Source: Pirellulaceae bacterium
GTDB taxonomy: Bacteria > Planctomycetota > Planctomycetia > Pirellulales > Thermoguttaceae
Assembly: GCA_012744395.1 (NCBI GenBank)
Contig: JAAYCB010000265.1
Coordinates: 1-64,000, forward strand
Reading direction: 5' to 3'
DNA: 64,000 bases
Shown here: in pieces, positions 10,365 to 19,185 of the stretch
How the letters are laid out: each line of letters opens with the position of its first letter
Position numbering within the stretch: the stretch's first letter is position 1
Made by a program: the position numbers and the translations under genes
Notes under the pieces: model-generated
The model's input: the letters and a program-made list of their open reading frames with translations, nothing else
Told to the model about the DNA's origin: nothing
Databases searched by the model: none

Positions 10365-11423
10365 ATGCGATTTGAATCTTCCGCGTTGCACTGCGTTCTG
10401 TCCACCTGTGTCTTCCCGCTCTTCTGCGCGGCGGTCCTGACCGGCCTGATCGGGCAGGCCGCCCCGGCGGCCGAGACGGTCCCGCTGATCTTCGACACCG
10501 ACATGGGCAACGACGTCGACGATGCCATGGCACTGTGCATGATCCACGCGCTGGAGAGCCGCGGAGAATGCCGCCTGCTGGCCGTCACGCTGACCAAGGA
10601 CAATCCCTACGCGGCCCGATTCGTCGATCTTGTAAACACCTTTTTCGGGCGCGGCGGAATCCCGATCGGCACGGTGCGAGGAGGGGTCACGCCCGAGGAC
10701 GGCAGATACATCCGCCAGACGGCCACGGCGGAAGACGGCGGCCGCCCCCGCTACCCGCACGACTTGCTGGACGCGAGCCGGGCGCCGGAGGCCGTGGCGC
10801 TCTTGCGTTCAACGCTCGCGGCCGCGGACGACGGCTCGGTGGTCATCGTCCAGGTCGGCTTCTCGACGAACCTCGCCCGGCTGCTCGAATCGAAACCGGA
10901 TGACGCGTCGCCGCTTGCCGGGCGCGACCTGGTCGCCAAGAAGGTCCGCCTGTTGTCCACGATGGCGGGCGCGTTCTCCGACGAAATGAAGGCCCAGCGC
11001 CGCAAGGAATACAACGTAGTCCAAGACGTGGAAGCCGCCCGAAGACTGTTCGCCCAATGGCCGACCCCGATCGTGGCCAGCGGCTGGGAGATCGGCAACG
11101 CAATCCAGCATCCGGCGGTCAGCATGCAGCGCGACTACGGCTACGTGGACCACCACCCGTTGCGCGAGGCCTATGCCTACTATCGCGGGCTGGAGAACGA
11201 CCAGTCGACCTACGACCTGACAAGCGTCCTCTACGCCGTCCGCCCCGATCGGGGGTACTTCACGCTCTCCGAAGCGGGGCGGATCACGATCGCCGCCGAC
11301 GGGTATTCCGAGTTCGCGCCGGCCGCAAACGGAAACTGCCGCTTCCTCTCCGTCACTCCGGAGCAGATCGTCCGGGTCCGCGAGGCGCAAGCCTGGCTCT
11401 GTAGCCAGCCGCCGTGCAAGTGA
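10365..11423 (+). CDS. Secreted inosine-uridine-type nucleoside hydrolase
   Basis: A 352-residue protein predicted to hydrolyse the N-glycosidic bond of ribonucleosides. A signal peptide covers about residues 1-36 (hydrophobic core CVFPLFCAAVLTGLIG, cleavage near APAAE). The family's calcium-binding motif follows directly: DTDMGNDVDDAMA, with Asp44, Asp46, Asp50, Asp52 and Asp53. A late YVDHHPLREAYAYY resembles the C-terminal region of the family. Export is unusual compared with the cytoplasmic enzymes of model bacteria but common among planctomycete homologues. ATG 10365 is preceded by AGGAG; the frame is open upstream to 10314 without a better start. Confidence 0.88.
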   Translation: MRFESSALHCVLSTCVFPLFCAAVLTGLIGQAAPAAETVPLIFDTDMGNDVDDAMALCMIHALESRGECRLLAVTLTKDNPYAARFVDLVNTFFGRGGIPIGTVRGGVTPEDGRYIRQTATAEDGGRPRYPHDLLDASRAPEAVALLRSTLAAADDGSVVIVQVGFSTNLARLLESKPDDASPLAGRDLVAKKVRLLSTMAGAFSDEMKAQRRKEYNVVQDVEAARRLFAQWPTPIVASGWEIGNAIQHPAVSMQRDYGYVDHHPLREAYAYYRGLENDQSTYDLTSVLYAVRPDRGYFTLSEAGRITIAADGYSEFAPAANGNCRFLSVTPEQIVRVREAQAWLCSQPPCK

Positions 11424-11594
11424 CGCAAAAGGGGAAATGTCGAATGTCGATTTGGGGAATGTCGAATGGGGGCGTGTGCGGTTGCCATCCCATTTCCCGC
11501 GCGCCAGGGCGTTGAACAGCCCAGCCCAGGGCAGAGCGCAGCGACGATAGCCGCGCAGCGCCGTGGCTGGGTTCGGGAAGGGATGCAGACGCAT

Positions 11595-11700
11595 GCCCTG
11601 AAAGGGCGAGACAAGCCGGGCGCACGGAACATGACGCGACCGGAGATGGAACAAACGGTATGTTTGGGAGGGCGACACTATTGTACCGCCCTTTCAGGGC
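11595..11700. repeat. Inverted repeat pair GCCCTGAAAGGGCG / CGCCCTTTCAGGGC
   Basis: Two 14-bp arms (11595-11608 and 11687-11700) are exact reverse complements separated by 78 bp, and each arm is itself nearly palindromic (GCCCT-GAA-AGGGC). This GGGC-rich pattern belongs to repeats widely seen between planctomycete genes. No transposase is present. Confidence 0.7.
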
Positions 11701-11724
11701 TGTCGGTCCGTGCTGGATACCGTG

Positions 11725-11760
11725 CCCAGGGCGTTCCCCTCACGCTGGTTTGTTGCGGCC
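11725..11760 (+). repeat. Dispersed intergenic repeat, copy 1
   Basis: Begins CCCAGGGCGTT and ends CGCTGGTTTGTTGCGGCC. The same 36 bp with three substitutions lies at 62003-62039, also intergenic and in the same orientation. Confidence 0.7.
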
Positions 11761-12323
11761 CCCTCGGGGTCAAATAGCGGAGGTTCGCAAGTCGGGCGGC
11801 GGTGCCGCCTGACCAGAAACGCGGTGGCCGGATGGAACGGCAAGTTGACGGCTAGCACGAAGGTTCGCAGATTCCCCGATTTTCCCGCGATCGATGTCCG
11901 CGCCGGCCCCCCCGCGTGCACCCCGTTTGCCAGCTTACCGCCATCTCGTCTTGACCTCTGCGTTTGGGCGGAAGTACTATATGGTGTCCAGGTTTGTGTG
12001 CGAGAAGCTCCCGCTGGTCCGGGGGCGCGGAACGGCGGCGCGGCGAACGCACAGCCCGCCGGCCGCGTAATCATCCCGGCAGGCCGCAGCGGGCGAGCGA
12101 TTGGGGGTCGTTGGAGCCCGTTTTTCGGCAAGGTTCAATTCCCAATGGCCAAAACTGGGCAAGGCCGGCCCCATGATCAAGATCAGCAGACGCGGCAATC
12201 GGGACCTCAGTCGGATTCTGAACCTCGCCCCGTTTTGCGGCCGCGGGCCGGCGGATGTGAGCGTGCCGGTCGGCTGCTTCCCGGCTGGCTGACCAAGGAG
12301 GGTTTGTCGTCATTGTCCGAGGC

Positions 12324-15300
12324 ATGGTGAATCTCTGCTGGGGCTTCTTCAAATGGGGGCTGCTGATCGGAGTGGTCGGCGTCGTCGTTGCCGTGCCCTA
12401 TTTCTATAACCAGCTCGACTCGGAGATCCGCCAGCGGATCGAATCGTTGCTCTCGGAGCACTATCCGGAGCTCGAGGTGTCGATTCGATCGGCCCAGTTC
12501 CTCGAAGACGAGGGGATCGACGTCCGCGACCTGGTGATTGTCGAGAAGGGTGCGAAGGGACCGCGCGCCGAGCTGATCCACGTGCCGGAAATCCGCATCC
12601 TGGCCCGGGGAGACCTGCAGGAATTGCTGTCCGGCGGCCCGGATGTCCAAGAGATCATCGTCCGCCGGCCCGTCTTGCGAATCACCCGCCGGCACGACGG
12701 GAGTTGGAGCGGTTCGCGCTTGCTTCCGCTGCCGCGATTCGATAAGCGCCCGCCGAAGGTGCGGATTGAAGGGGCGACGATCGAGGTTTTCGATCCGACG
12801 AAGAACCCCTCGTCGAGCCTGGCACTGAGAAACGTCAACCTGACGCTGTGCGACCCGGATGCCGCGGCGGCGGGTGGAGAGGACGCGCACACCCGGCGGA
12901 TCGATGGCACGCTCGAAGGGGACCACATCGGCAGGGCGGAGGTCCACGGGTTGATCAATCCGCACACCCGGCGGTGGTCTCTCTCCGGGCTCGTCGAGGG
13001 CTGCCAGTTGACGCAGGAGTCGTTGCGGTCGCTGCCGAGCGATTGGCTCAAGGGGCGCCGGCTGCCCGGCAGGTTCCAGTCGCGACTGGCATTTCAATAC
13101 AAGGTCTCCGGCGGCGAAGCGGGGGGCTTTCCGTGCCGGTTTCAGGTTTCGGGCCGGCTCGCCGAGGGCCGGATCGAAGACGTTCGGCTGCCCGGCCCGA
13201 TCAGCGAACTGGAGGCCGAATTTCAGGTCGACAACGAGGGGCTGGCGGTGACGGGCGCCGCCGGCCGCGTCGGGCAATCGGCCTTCGCGATCCATTCCCT
13301 GCGGACATGGGGCTTCGACGCGGCGAGCCGCAAGTCGATCGACGCCCAGGTGCAGTCTCTGGAGTTGAATCGCGATTTGCTCGCCGTGCTGCCCGACGAC
13401 TACAGGGAGCGCTGGTCGAAGTACCTGCCCAGCGGGCGGGTAAACGTTGCGGCCTGCGTGGCGGAATTCGACGGGCAGAAATGGCGCCCGCAGAGCATGA
13501 CGGTCGAGTGCGTCGACGTCTCCTTCAGCTACTACAAGTTCCCCTACCGCCTGTACCGAGCGCGGGGCAATCTGAGGCTGCAGAGCGGCGTGCTGGCGAT
13601 CGGGATCGAGGCCTTCAGCGGCAACCAGTTGGTGCAGATCTCCGGTTCGGTCGCCCAGTTCGGCGGGGTCCCGTCGGGCGAGGTGATCGTCAGGGCAGAC
13701 GAGCTGGACCTGAGCGATGAACTGTTCGAGGCGATGCAGCCCGGCCCCCGCGAGGTCGTCGAGTCGCTCCGCCCGCAGGGCAAGGTCAACCTCTACCTGC
13801 GGATCTGGAACGAGACGCCGGGCAGCCCACCGCGGAAGCACCTGGTCGCCAACGTGCTGGGCGGGTCGATTCGCTACGACCGCTTCCCGTACCCTCTCCA
13901 GGTGCACGGCGGGCAGATCGAAATGGTCGACGGCGAGTGGACGTTCCGCGACTTCCGAGCGACCAACGGAACGGGCGTCGTGTTTTGCGGCGGCAGCTTT
14001 GGCCAGGCGGAACAGGGCAAACAGCTTCTGCTCCGTTTCCGGGGGGAGAATGTCGCCCTGAATGAGGAGTTGCGCGACGCGCTCGGCCATCCGAACATGC
14101 AGCGGCTGTGGAGCGGGCTGCGGGTCCGCGGCACGGCCGACATCGAAGACCTCACGGTCCGCTACTCCGCCGAGCCGAGGGAGCTGTCGGTCAGCTTCCG
14201 CGCGATCCCCGATCCGGACACGACGTCCATCGAATCGGTGCAGTTGCCCTATCGCCTGGAGAAGCTGCGGGGAATCCTGGTCTACGACAATGGGCGGGTG
14301 GCGATCGACCGGTTCAGCGGCCAGCACGGAGAGGCGCGGCTGACGGCGCGGGTCCACTGCGCGTTTCTGCCGGATGAGAGCTGGCAACTCTTCTTCGAGG
14401 ACCTGGCCGTCGAGCAATTGCCGCTGGACAACGAACTGATCCGGATTCTCCCCTCGCGGATCCGGTCCGCGGCCGGCCGCCTGAATGCGAAAGGACCGGT
14501 CAATCTGCGGGGCCGCGTGGAGGTAGCGCGGAGCGCGGCGGCGCCCGACCGGCTGGTCGCCAAATGGGACACGAACGTGGTCTTCCACCGGGCGAGGATC
14601 GACTGCGGCGCGACGCTCGAGGAGATGAGCGGCGCCGTGCATTTCGTGGGAACATCCGACGGCGCGCGATTCGCTTGCCGCGGCGAGCTCGACGTAGACT
14701 CGATGGTCTGCAACAAGATCCAGGTCACCCAGGTCACCGGACCGATCTGGATCGACGGCGAGCGGGTATTGCTCGGTGCTTCGGTCAGCCCGCAAGAGGG
14801 GGATCGCCAGCGGTCGCTGAGCGGCCTGATCTTCGGTGGCCGGGTCTTTGCCGATGGCTCGGTGAGCCTGGGCGATGTGCCGAGTTACCGCTTGATGGGG
14901 CGGCTTGCCGAAGCCGACCTGGCAAGAACGGCCCAGGAATTGCTTTCCGGCCGCCAGGCCTTGCGGGGAAAAGTCTTCGCCAATGTCGAGGTCTGGGGCC
15001 AGGGGCGGAGCCTCAACTCGCTCGCCGGGCGGGGCAACATCCGCCTCCGCGACGCGGACATCTACCAGTTCCCGCTGATGATCTCGCTGCTGAAGATTCT
15101 CAGCATCCGCGAGCCGGACAAAAGCGCGTTCAGCGAGAGCGACATCGATTTCGTGATCGAAGGCGATCACATCTACCTGGCGCGGATCAACTTCAAGGGC
15201 GACGCGATCAGCCTGGAGGGCGCCGGGGAGATGGACTTCAACCGCAACCTGAACCTGACGTTCGGGACGCGGCTCGGACGCGGCGACCGCAACTTGCCCA

Positions 15301-15521
15301 TCTTGCGGGAGCTGCTCGGAAACGCCGGCGACCAGATCGTAGTGATCCACGTGGAAGGGCCGGCCTCCAATCCGAAGATCGTCCGCCAGCCCTTGCCGGC
15401 GATGAACCGGATGATCGAACAACTCCAAAAGGACCTACAGATCCCCGTGCAAACGCCGGGAGCGTTCCCGGATTTCCGCGCCTGGGAAGCGGACCGGCGA
15501 ACCGCGCCGGGCAGACATTGA
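12324..15521 (+). CDS. AsmA-like / YhdP-type giant envelope protein
   Basis: A 1065-residue protein anchored by one N-terminal helix (about residues 7-26) with a very long beta-rich periplasmic body. It shows AsmA/YhdP-family logic: a short cytoplasmic start, repeated strands of the LRNVNLTLCD kind, and a C-terminal AsmA-like segment in which GEMDFNRNLNLTFGTRLG is followed by VIHVEGPASNPKIVRQPLP. Family members are thought to form bridges carrying phospholipid between inner and outer membranes. It is followed 148 bp later by a small protein gene, then dapF and an acyltransferase, suggesting an envelope-related neighbourhood. ATG 12324 has GGAGG about 22 bp upstream and a closer CGAGG. Confidence 0.82.
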   Translation: MVNLCWGFFKWGLLIGVVGVVVAVPYFYNQLDSEIRQRIESLLSEHYPELEVSIRSAQFLEDEGIDVRDLVIVEKGAKGPRAELIHVPEIRILARGDLQELLSGGPDVQEIIVRRPVLRITRRHDGSWSGSRLLPLPRFDKRPPKVRIEGATIEVFDPTKNPSSSLALRNVNLTLCDPDAAAAGGEDAHTRRIDGTLEGDHIGRAEVHGLINPHTRRWSLSGLVEGCQLTQESLRSLPSDWLKGRRLPGRFQSRLAFQYKVSGGEAGGFPCRFQVSGRLAEGRIEDVRLPGPISELEAEFQVDNEGLAVTGAAGRVGQSAFAIHSLRTWGFDAASRKSIDAQVQSLELNRDLLAVLPDDYRERWSKYLPSGRVNVAACVAEFDGQKWRPQSMTVECVDVSFSYYKFPYRLYRARGNLRLQSGVLAIGIEAFSGNQLVQISGSVAQFGGVPSGEVIVRADELDLSDELFEAMQPGPREVVESLRPQGKVNLYLRIWNETPGSPPRKHLVANVLGGSIRYDRFPYPLQVHGGQIEMVDGEWTFRDFRATNGTGVVFCGGSFGQAEQGKQLLLRFRGENVALNEELRDALGHPNMQRLWSGLRVRGTADIEDLTVRYSAEPRELSVSFRAIPDPDTTSIESVQLPYRLEKLRGILVYDNGRVAIDRFSGQHGEARLTARVHCAFLPDESWQLFFEDLAVEQLPLDNELIRILPSRIRSAAGRLNAKGPVNLRGRVEVARSAAAPDRLVAKWDTNVVFHRARIDCGATLEEMSGAVHFVGTSDGARFACRGELDVDSMVCNKIQVTQVTGPIWIDGERVLLGASVSPQEGDRQRSLSGLIFGGRVFADGSVSLGDVPSYRLMGRLAEADLARTAQELLSGRQALRGKVFANVEVWGQGRSLNSLAGRGNIRLRDADIYQFPLMISLLKILSIREPDKSAFSESDIDFVIEGDHIYLARINFKGDAISLEGAGEMDFNRNLNLTFGTRLGRGDRNLPILRELLGNAGDQIVVIHVEGPASNPKIVRQPLPAMNRMIEQLQKDLQIPVQTPGAFPDFRAWEADRRTAPGRH

Positions 15522-15669
15522 AGGCGGCTTCCCTCCAAGTGCGCGGACACGACGAAAGACGCCGATCGAGCGGCCGGAGGGGCGCGCTGGGGCTTCACGT
15601 GACGAAACACCAAACCGCGGGGCATCCGACCGCCGGAAGCGCGGCGGTCCCAACACGAGGAGGTGCCGC

Positions 15670-16005
15670 ATGAGCATCGGTCCGCTCGGCGGGCTGGCCG
15701 CCAGTGCAGCCGGTACGCCCATTGCGCAAACGAAAGGGTCGGAACCGGATCAGGTCCAGCAGGGGGCTTCCGCCCAGCGGCGGAAGACGCAGAACGACCA
15801 GAAGGCGGAGATGGCCGCCGGGATCGGCCAGGCCGACGGCGAAGACCACCATACCGGCCAGCGCGATGCCGACGGCCGCCGTCTATGGGAGAACACGTCC
15901 GGCCCAGGGCCGCAAACCGCCGCGGACCAGAGACCGCCCGCGGACAGCCCGAGCGGCAAGGACCCGACCGGCCAGAGCGGCAGCCAGCTCGATCTGACCG
16001 GCTGA
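15670..16005 (+). CDS. Small acidic hydrophilic protein of the MSIGPLGG type
   Basis: A 111-residue protein without signal peptide or membrane segment. It begins MSIGPLGGLAASAAG, has a Gln/Asp/Arg-rich middle containing KAEMAAGIGQ and RDADGRRLWE, and ends SQLDLTG. To my recollection proteins with the same start, RDADGRRLWE core and LDLTG-like ending recur in planctomycetes, with no known function. Composition suggests an intrinsically disordered protein. AGGAGG sits just before ATG 15670. It lies 62 bp upstream of dapF and is probably co-transcribed with it. Confidence 0.75.
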   Translation: MSIGPLGGLAASAAGTPIAQTKGSEPDQVQQGASAQRRKTQNDQKAEMAAGIGQADGEDHHTGQRDADGRRLWENTSGPGPQTAADQRPPADSPSGKDPTGQSGSQLDLTG

Positions 16006-16067
16006 GAGAATTTGAAAGCGGAAGACGGACAACTGAAAACTGAAAACCAGACCTGGACCAATCGACG

Positions 16068-16907
16068 ATGCGATTCACCAAGATGCACGGGGCAGGCAAC
16101 GACTATGTCTATGTCGACTGTTTCCACGAGAGAATGCCGGACGACCCGGGGGCGTTGGCGCGGCGCGTTTCAGACCGCCATTTCGGGATCGGCGGCGATG
16201 GACTGGTGCTGATCTGCCCGGCGGAGTCGGCCGACGCCCGGATGAGGATGTTCAACGCCGACGGGTCGGAAGCCGAGATGTGCGGCAACGCGATTCGCTG
16301 CGTGGCCAAGTATGTGTACGAGCAGGGGATCGCCCGCAAGAAGGAGTTGAAGATCGAGACCGGAAGGGGCGTTCTCTCGCTGGAATTGGATGAAGAGAAC
16401 GGCAAGATCGAGCGGGTGCGGGTCGACATGGGAGAGCCGATCCTGGAGCCGGAGAGGATTCCCACAACCTGGCCGGGAGAGCGCGTCGTGGATGCCCCCT
16501 TGGAGATTGCCGGGCGGACGTTCCGGGTCACCTGCGTTTCGATGGGCAACCCCCACTGCGTCACCTTCGTCGATGAATTGACGGACGAGTTGGTGTTCGG
16601 CATCGGGCCGGTGATCGAGCGCGACCGGCATTTCCCCAACCGCGTGAACGCCGAATTCGTCCGCGTCTTGTCGCCCGGCGAGGTCCGCATGCGGGTTTGG
16701 GAACGGGGGGCGGGCGAGACCCTTGCCTGCGGGACCGGCGCCAGCGCCGTCTGCGTGGCGGGAGTCCTCTCGGGACGAACGGAGCGGGAGATCGTCGCCC
16801 ACCTGCCCGGCGGGGACCTCCGCCTGCAATGGGCCGGGGACAATCATGTTTACATGACCGGGCCGGCGGTCGAGGTGTTTTCGGGCGATTGGCCCGACGG
16901 CACGTAG
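16068..16907 (+). CDS. dapF: Diaminopimelate epimerase
   Basis: Converts LL- to meso-diaminopimelate, the last shared step before lysine and the peptidoglycan cross-linking amino acid; cytoplasmic. At 279 residues it is the usual length. Both catalytic cysteines are present: Cys72 in [13 protein letters not shown] and Cys221 in [13 protein letters not shown]. The N-terminal [15 protein letters not shown] is typical. Its presence fits current evidence that planctomycetes make peptidoglycan. It lies in a plus-strand run after the AsmA-like and MSIGPLGG genes and before the acyltransferase. Confidence 0.97.
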   Translation: MRFTKMHGAGNDYVYVDCFHERMPDDPGALARRVSDRHFGIGGDGLVLICPAESADARMRMFNADGSEAEMCGNAIRCVAKYVYEQGIARKKELKIETGRGVLSLELDEENGKIERVRVDMGEPILEPERIPTTWPGERVVDAPLEIAGRTFRVTCVSMGNPHCVTFVDELTDELVFGIGPVIERDRHFPNRVNAEFVRVLSPGEVRMRVWERGAGETLACGTGASAVCVAGVLSGRTEREIVAHLPGGDLRLQWAGDNHVYMTGPAVEVFSGDWPDGT

Positions 16908-16964
16908 CCTGACTTCAGGGCCGGCGGCGCGGGGGCGTCGCGCCGGCCGAAGGAGGTTTGCAGC

Positions 16965-17015
16965 GTGATCGCGGGATGCATTCTGACTACGGCGACAGGG
17001 AGGCCGCCATCATGA
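16965..17015 (+). CDS. Possible 16-codon leader ORF overlapping the acyltransferase start
   Basis: A strong ribosome-binding site AGGAGG (16951-16956) is followed after 8 bp by GTG 16965. The frame encodes MIAGCILTTATGRPPS and its TGA (17013-17015) overlaps the acyltransferase ATG (17012) as ATGA. The arrangement would couple translation of the two. It is too short for its amino-acid sequence to prove expression. Confidence 0.35.
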   Translation: MIAGCILTTATGRPPS

Positions 17016-17800
17016 AACTCGACCATCCGCTAATTTATGCCTACGGAGGACTGCTCGCCCGGCTGGCGGTGCGGACCTGGTTGGACACGCTCGACACCCA
17101 GGTGGCATACTACGATCCGGCGGCCGACCCAGCCTTTCCCGCCGCCGGCACGCGTCGCATCTACGTCTTCTGGCACGAATATATCCTGCTGCCGTTTCAG
17201 ATGCGCGGGCACTGCCGACTGGCGATGCTGCTGAGCCGGCATCGTGACGCCGGGATTCTCAACGAGGCGGCGCGGCTGGGGGGGTTCGGCGTGGTTCGCG
17301 GCTCGACCCGGCGGGGCGGAGCATCCGCCCTGCGGCAGTTGCTCGACCAGGGCGAATTGACGCATCTGGCGATCACCCCGGACGGCCCCCGCGGCCCGCG
17401 CCGCAGGTTGGCTCAAGGGGCGGTCTACCTGGCTTCGAAGCTGCAAATGCCGCTGGTCGCCCTGGGCATGGGATTCGACCGGCCGTGGCGCGTGAAGAGC
17501 TGGGATCGGTTTGCGATTCCGCGTCCCGGAAGCCGGGCTCGGGCGATCCTCAGCCCGGAAATCCAGGTGCCGGCCGGCCTGGGCCGGGCCGGGGTGGAGC
17601 ATTTTCGCGGGCGGATCGAGCATCTGCTGAACCACTTGACGCGCGAGGCCGAGGAATGGGCCCGCCGCGGCAATCACAAGCTGGGGCAATATGCCGCATG
17701 GCCGGGGCCTGTCCAGCCCTATTCGATGCGGTGGTACCGCGCGGCGGCGGTCTGCCCGGGGCGGGCTCGAACCGCGCTGGACGCCGATGCGGCAGCGTGA
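17012..17800 (+). CDS. DUF374 lysophospholipid acyltransferase-family protein
   Basis: A 262-residue membrane-associated acyltransferase homologue. DUF374 proteins resemble LpxL/PlsC-type acyltransferases and probably modify a lipid-A-like or other envelope lipid. Visible: the N-terminal MKLDHPLIYAYGG hydrophobic start, VFWHEYILLPF (HxxxxL in place of the PlsC HX4D box), RGSTRRGGASALRQLL, and TPDGPRGPRRR, the family's PDGPRGP signature. ATG 17012 is chosen because GGGAGG lies 8 bp upstream and the family starts here; in-frame TTG 16958 and ATG 16976 are alternatives. It may be translationally coupled to the short upstream ORF. Confidence 0.85.
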   Translation: MKLDHPLIYAYGGLLARLAVRTWLDTLDTQVAYYDPAADPAFPAAGTRRIYVFWHEYILLPFQMRGHCRLAMLLSRHRDAGILNEAARLGGFGVVRGSTRRGGASALRQLLDQGELTHLAITPDGPRGPRRRLAQGAVYLASKLQMPLVALGMGFDRPWRVKSWDRFAIPRPGSRARAILSPEIQVPAGLGRAGVEHFRGRIEHLLNHLTREAEEWARRGNHKLGQYAAWPGPVQPYSMRWYRAAAVCPGRARTALDADAAA

Positions 17801-17923
17801 GCGGCACAAGGGGGTAGAATCGGAGTGGCGAAAATACTGGCCCGACCGTGCGGGCGGCGGGAGACTGCCGTTGCCCGCACCGCTGCGGGTTTCTTGAACG
17901 GCGGACAGTGATGGAGCAGGGCG

Positions 17924-19168
17924 ATGGTCCAACTTGAACTCTTCTCGGGGCAGGATGGCGAAGAAGAACCGCGAACGCTGACCGTCGGAGAGCTGACCGC
18001 CCAGATCAAGGGGCTTCTCGAGGGGAGCTTCCCCAATGTCTGGGTCGAGGGGGAGATCTCGAACTTCTCCCGGCCCAGCTCGGGGCATTGCTACCTGACG
18101 CTCAAGGACGAGGAGGCCCAACTGGCCGGCGTGATCTGGAGGAGCGTGGCCGCGCGGCTGCCGTTTGCCCCGCACGATGGGCTGGAGGTCGTCTGCCTGG
18201 GGCATCTGGATGTGTATCCGCCCCGCGGCCGTTATCAATTGGTGATTCGCGAGATTCATCCCAAGGGGATCGGGGCCCTGGAGCTGGCCTTCCGGCAATT
18301 GCGCGACAAGTTGGCCACGGAAGGGCTTTTCGATCCGCGGCTCAAGAAACCGCTGCCGGCGTACTGCCGGCGGATCGCCGTGGTGACGAGCCCGACCGGG
18401 GCGGCAATCCGCGACTTCCTGGAGGTGCTCCGCCGCCGCTGGCGGGGGGCCGACGTGTGGATCGTTCCGGTCCGCGTGCAGGGGGAGGGGGCGGCAGCGG
18501 AGATCGCGGCCGCGATCGGCGAGGTCAACCGGTTGGCGGAGCCGCCCGACTGCCTGGTGGTGACCCGCGGAGGCGGGAGCCTGGAGGACCTTTGGGCGTT
18601 CAACGAGGAGGTCGTGGTTCGGGCGATTCACGCCTCGCGGGTGCCGGTGGTTTCGGCCGTGGGACACGAGATCGACGTGACGCTTTCCGACCTGGTGGCC
18701 GACGTCCGCGCGTTGACGCCGAGCGAGGCCGCCGAGCGGGTCGCTCCGGCGGCGGAGGAGTTGGCGATCCGCTTGCGCCAAGTCCAGAGGCGGCTTGCGG
18801 CGACGCTCCGTTCGCGTCTGGCGGCCGCCGCAGCGCGGCTGGAGAATCTTGCGCGGCGGCGCGTCTTTCGCCGCCCCTTGGAGATGGTCTTCGAGCGGGC
18901 CCGGCGGGTCGATGAACTGGAAGCGCGGCAGACCAGGGCGATGGCCAACTTGCTGCGGACCGCTCGGGGACGGCTCGATGCGACCGCCGCGCAGCTCGAC
19001 TCGCTCAGCCCGCTGGCCGTCCTCGGCCGCGGCTACAGCATCACGGAGCGGTTGCCGAGCGGCGAGGTGGTCCGCGACGCATCCTCCCTGGCGCCGGGCG
19101 AGAGGATCCGCACGCGCTTGGCAAACGGGGGGGCGATCTCGCGAATCGAGCGGATCGACGGCGCGTGA
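17924..19168 (+). CDS. xseA: Exodeoxyribonuclease VII large subunit
   Basis: The catalytic subunit of ExoVII, which degrades single-stranded DNA from both ends in repair and recombination. It has 414 residues: an N-terminal OB-fold (about 20-115, WVEGEISNFSRPSSGHCYLTL) and the nuclease core with VTSPTGAAIRDFL, TRGGGSLEDLWAFNEE and SAVGHEIDVTLSD, then a coiled-coil C-terminal region rich in Arg and Ala. The small subunit gene xseB, often next to xseA, is not found in the window. ATG 17924 follows GGAGCAGGGCG. Confidence 0.96.
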   Translation: MVQLELFSGQDGEEEPRTLTVGELTAQIKGLLEGSFPNVWVEGEISNFSRPSSGHCYLTLKDEEAQLAGVIWRSVAARLPFAPHDGLEVVCLGHLDVYPPRGRYQLVIREIHPKGIGALELAFRQLRDKLATEGLFDPRLKKPLPAYCRRIAVVTSPTGAAIRDFLEVLRRRWRGADVWIVPVRVQGEGAAAEIAAAIGEVNRLAEPPDCLVVTRGGGSLEDLWAFNEEVVVRAIHASRVPVVSAVGHEIDVTLSDLVADVRALTPSEAAERVAPAAEELAIRLRQVQRRLAATLRSRLAAAAARLENLARRRVFRRPLEMVFERARRVDELEARQTRAMANLLRTARGRLDATAAQLDSLSPLAVLGRGYSITERLPSGEVVRDASSLAPGERIRTRLANGGAISRIERIDGA

Positions 19169-19185
19169 CGCGGAGCCCGCCGGCT

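Larger units (their letters stand above)
11424..12323. other. 900-bp non-coding region with dispersed repeats
   Basis: No convincing gene. It holds GCCCTGAAAGGGCG (11595-11608) facing its exact inverted copy at 11687-11700, and at 11725-11760 a 36-bp stretch found again at 62003-62039 with only three differences. TTGACC (11951-11956), 18 bp, TACTAT (11975-11980) is a possible plus-strand promoter for the AsmA-like gene. A 58-codon frame at 11894-12070 has no recognisable features. Confidence 0.6.

Noticed and set aside
11466-11777. 103-codon plus-strand frame in the repeat region
   Set aside because: It consists of the dispersed repeat sequences themselves and has no protein features.
11894-12070. 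58-codon frame starting MSAPAPPRAPRLPAY
   Set aside because: No ribosome-binding site and no similarity I can name; it overlaps a possible promoter. Left unannotated.
12130-12150. GTTCAATTCCC resembling a tRNA T-loop
   Set aside because: No matching T-stem, anticodon arm or acceptor stem can be drawn around it.
12207-15428. 1073-codon open frame on the minus strand
   Set aside because: It lies antisense to the AsmA-like gene, is rich in Arg/Asp/Pro and has no recognisable domain; it is an effect of high GC codon use.
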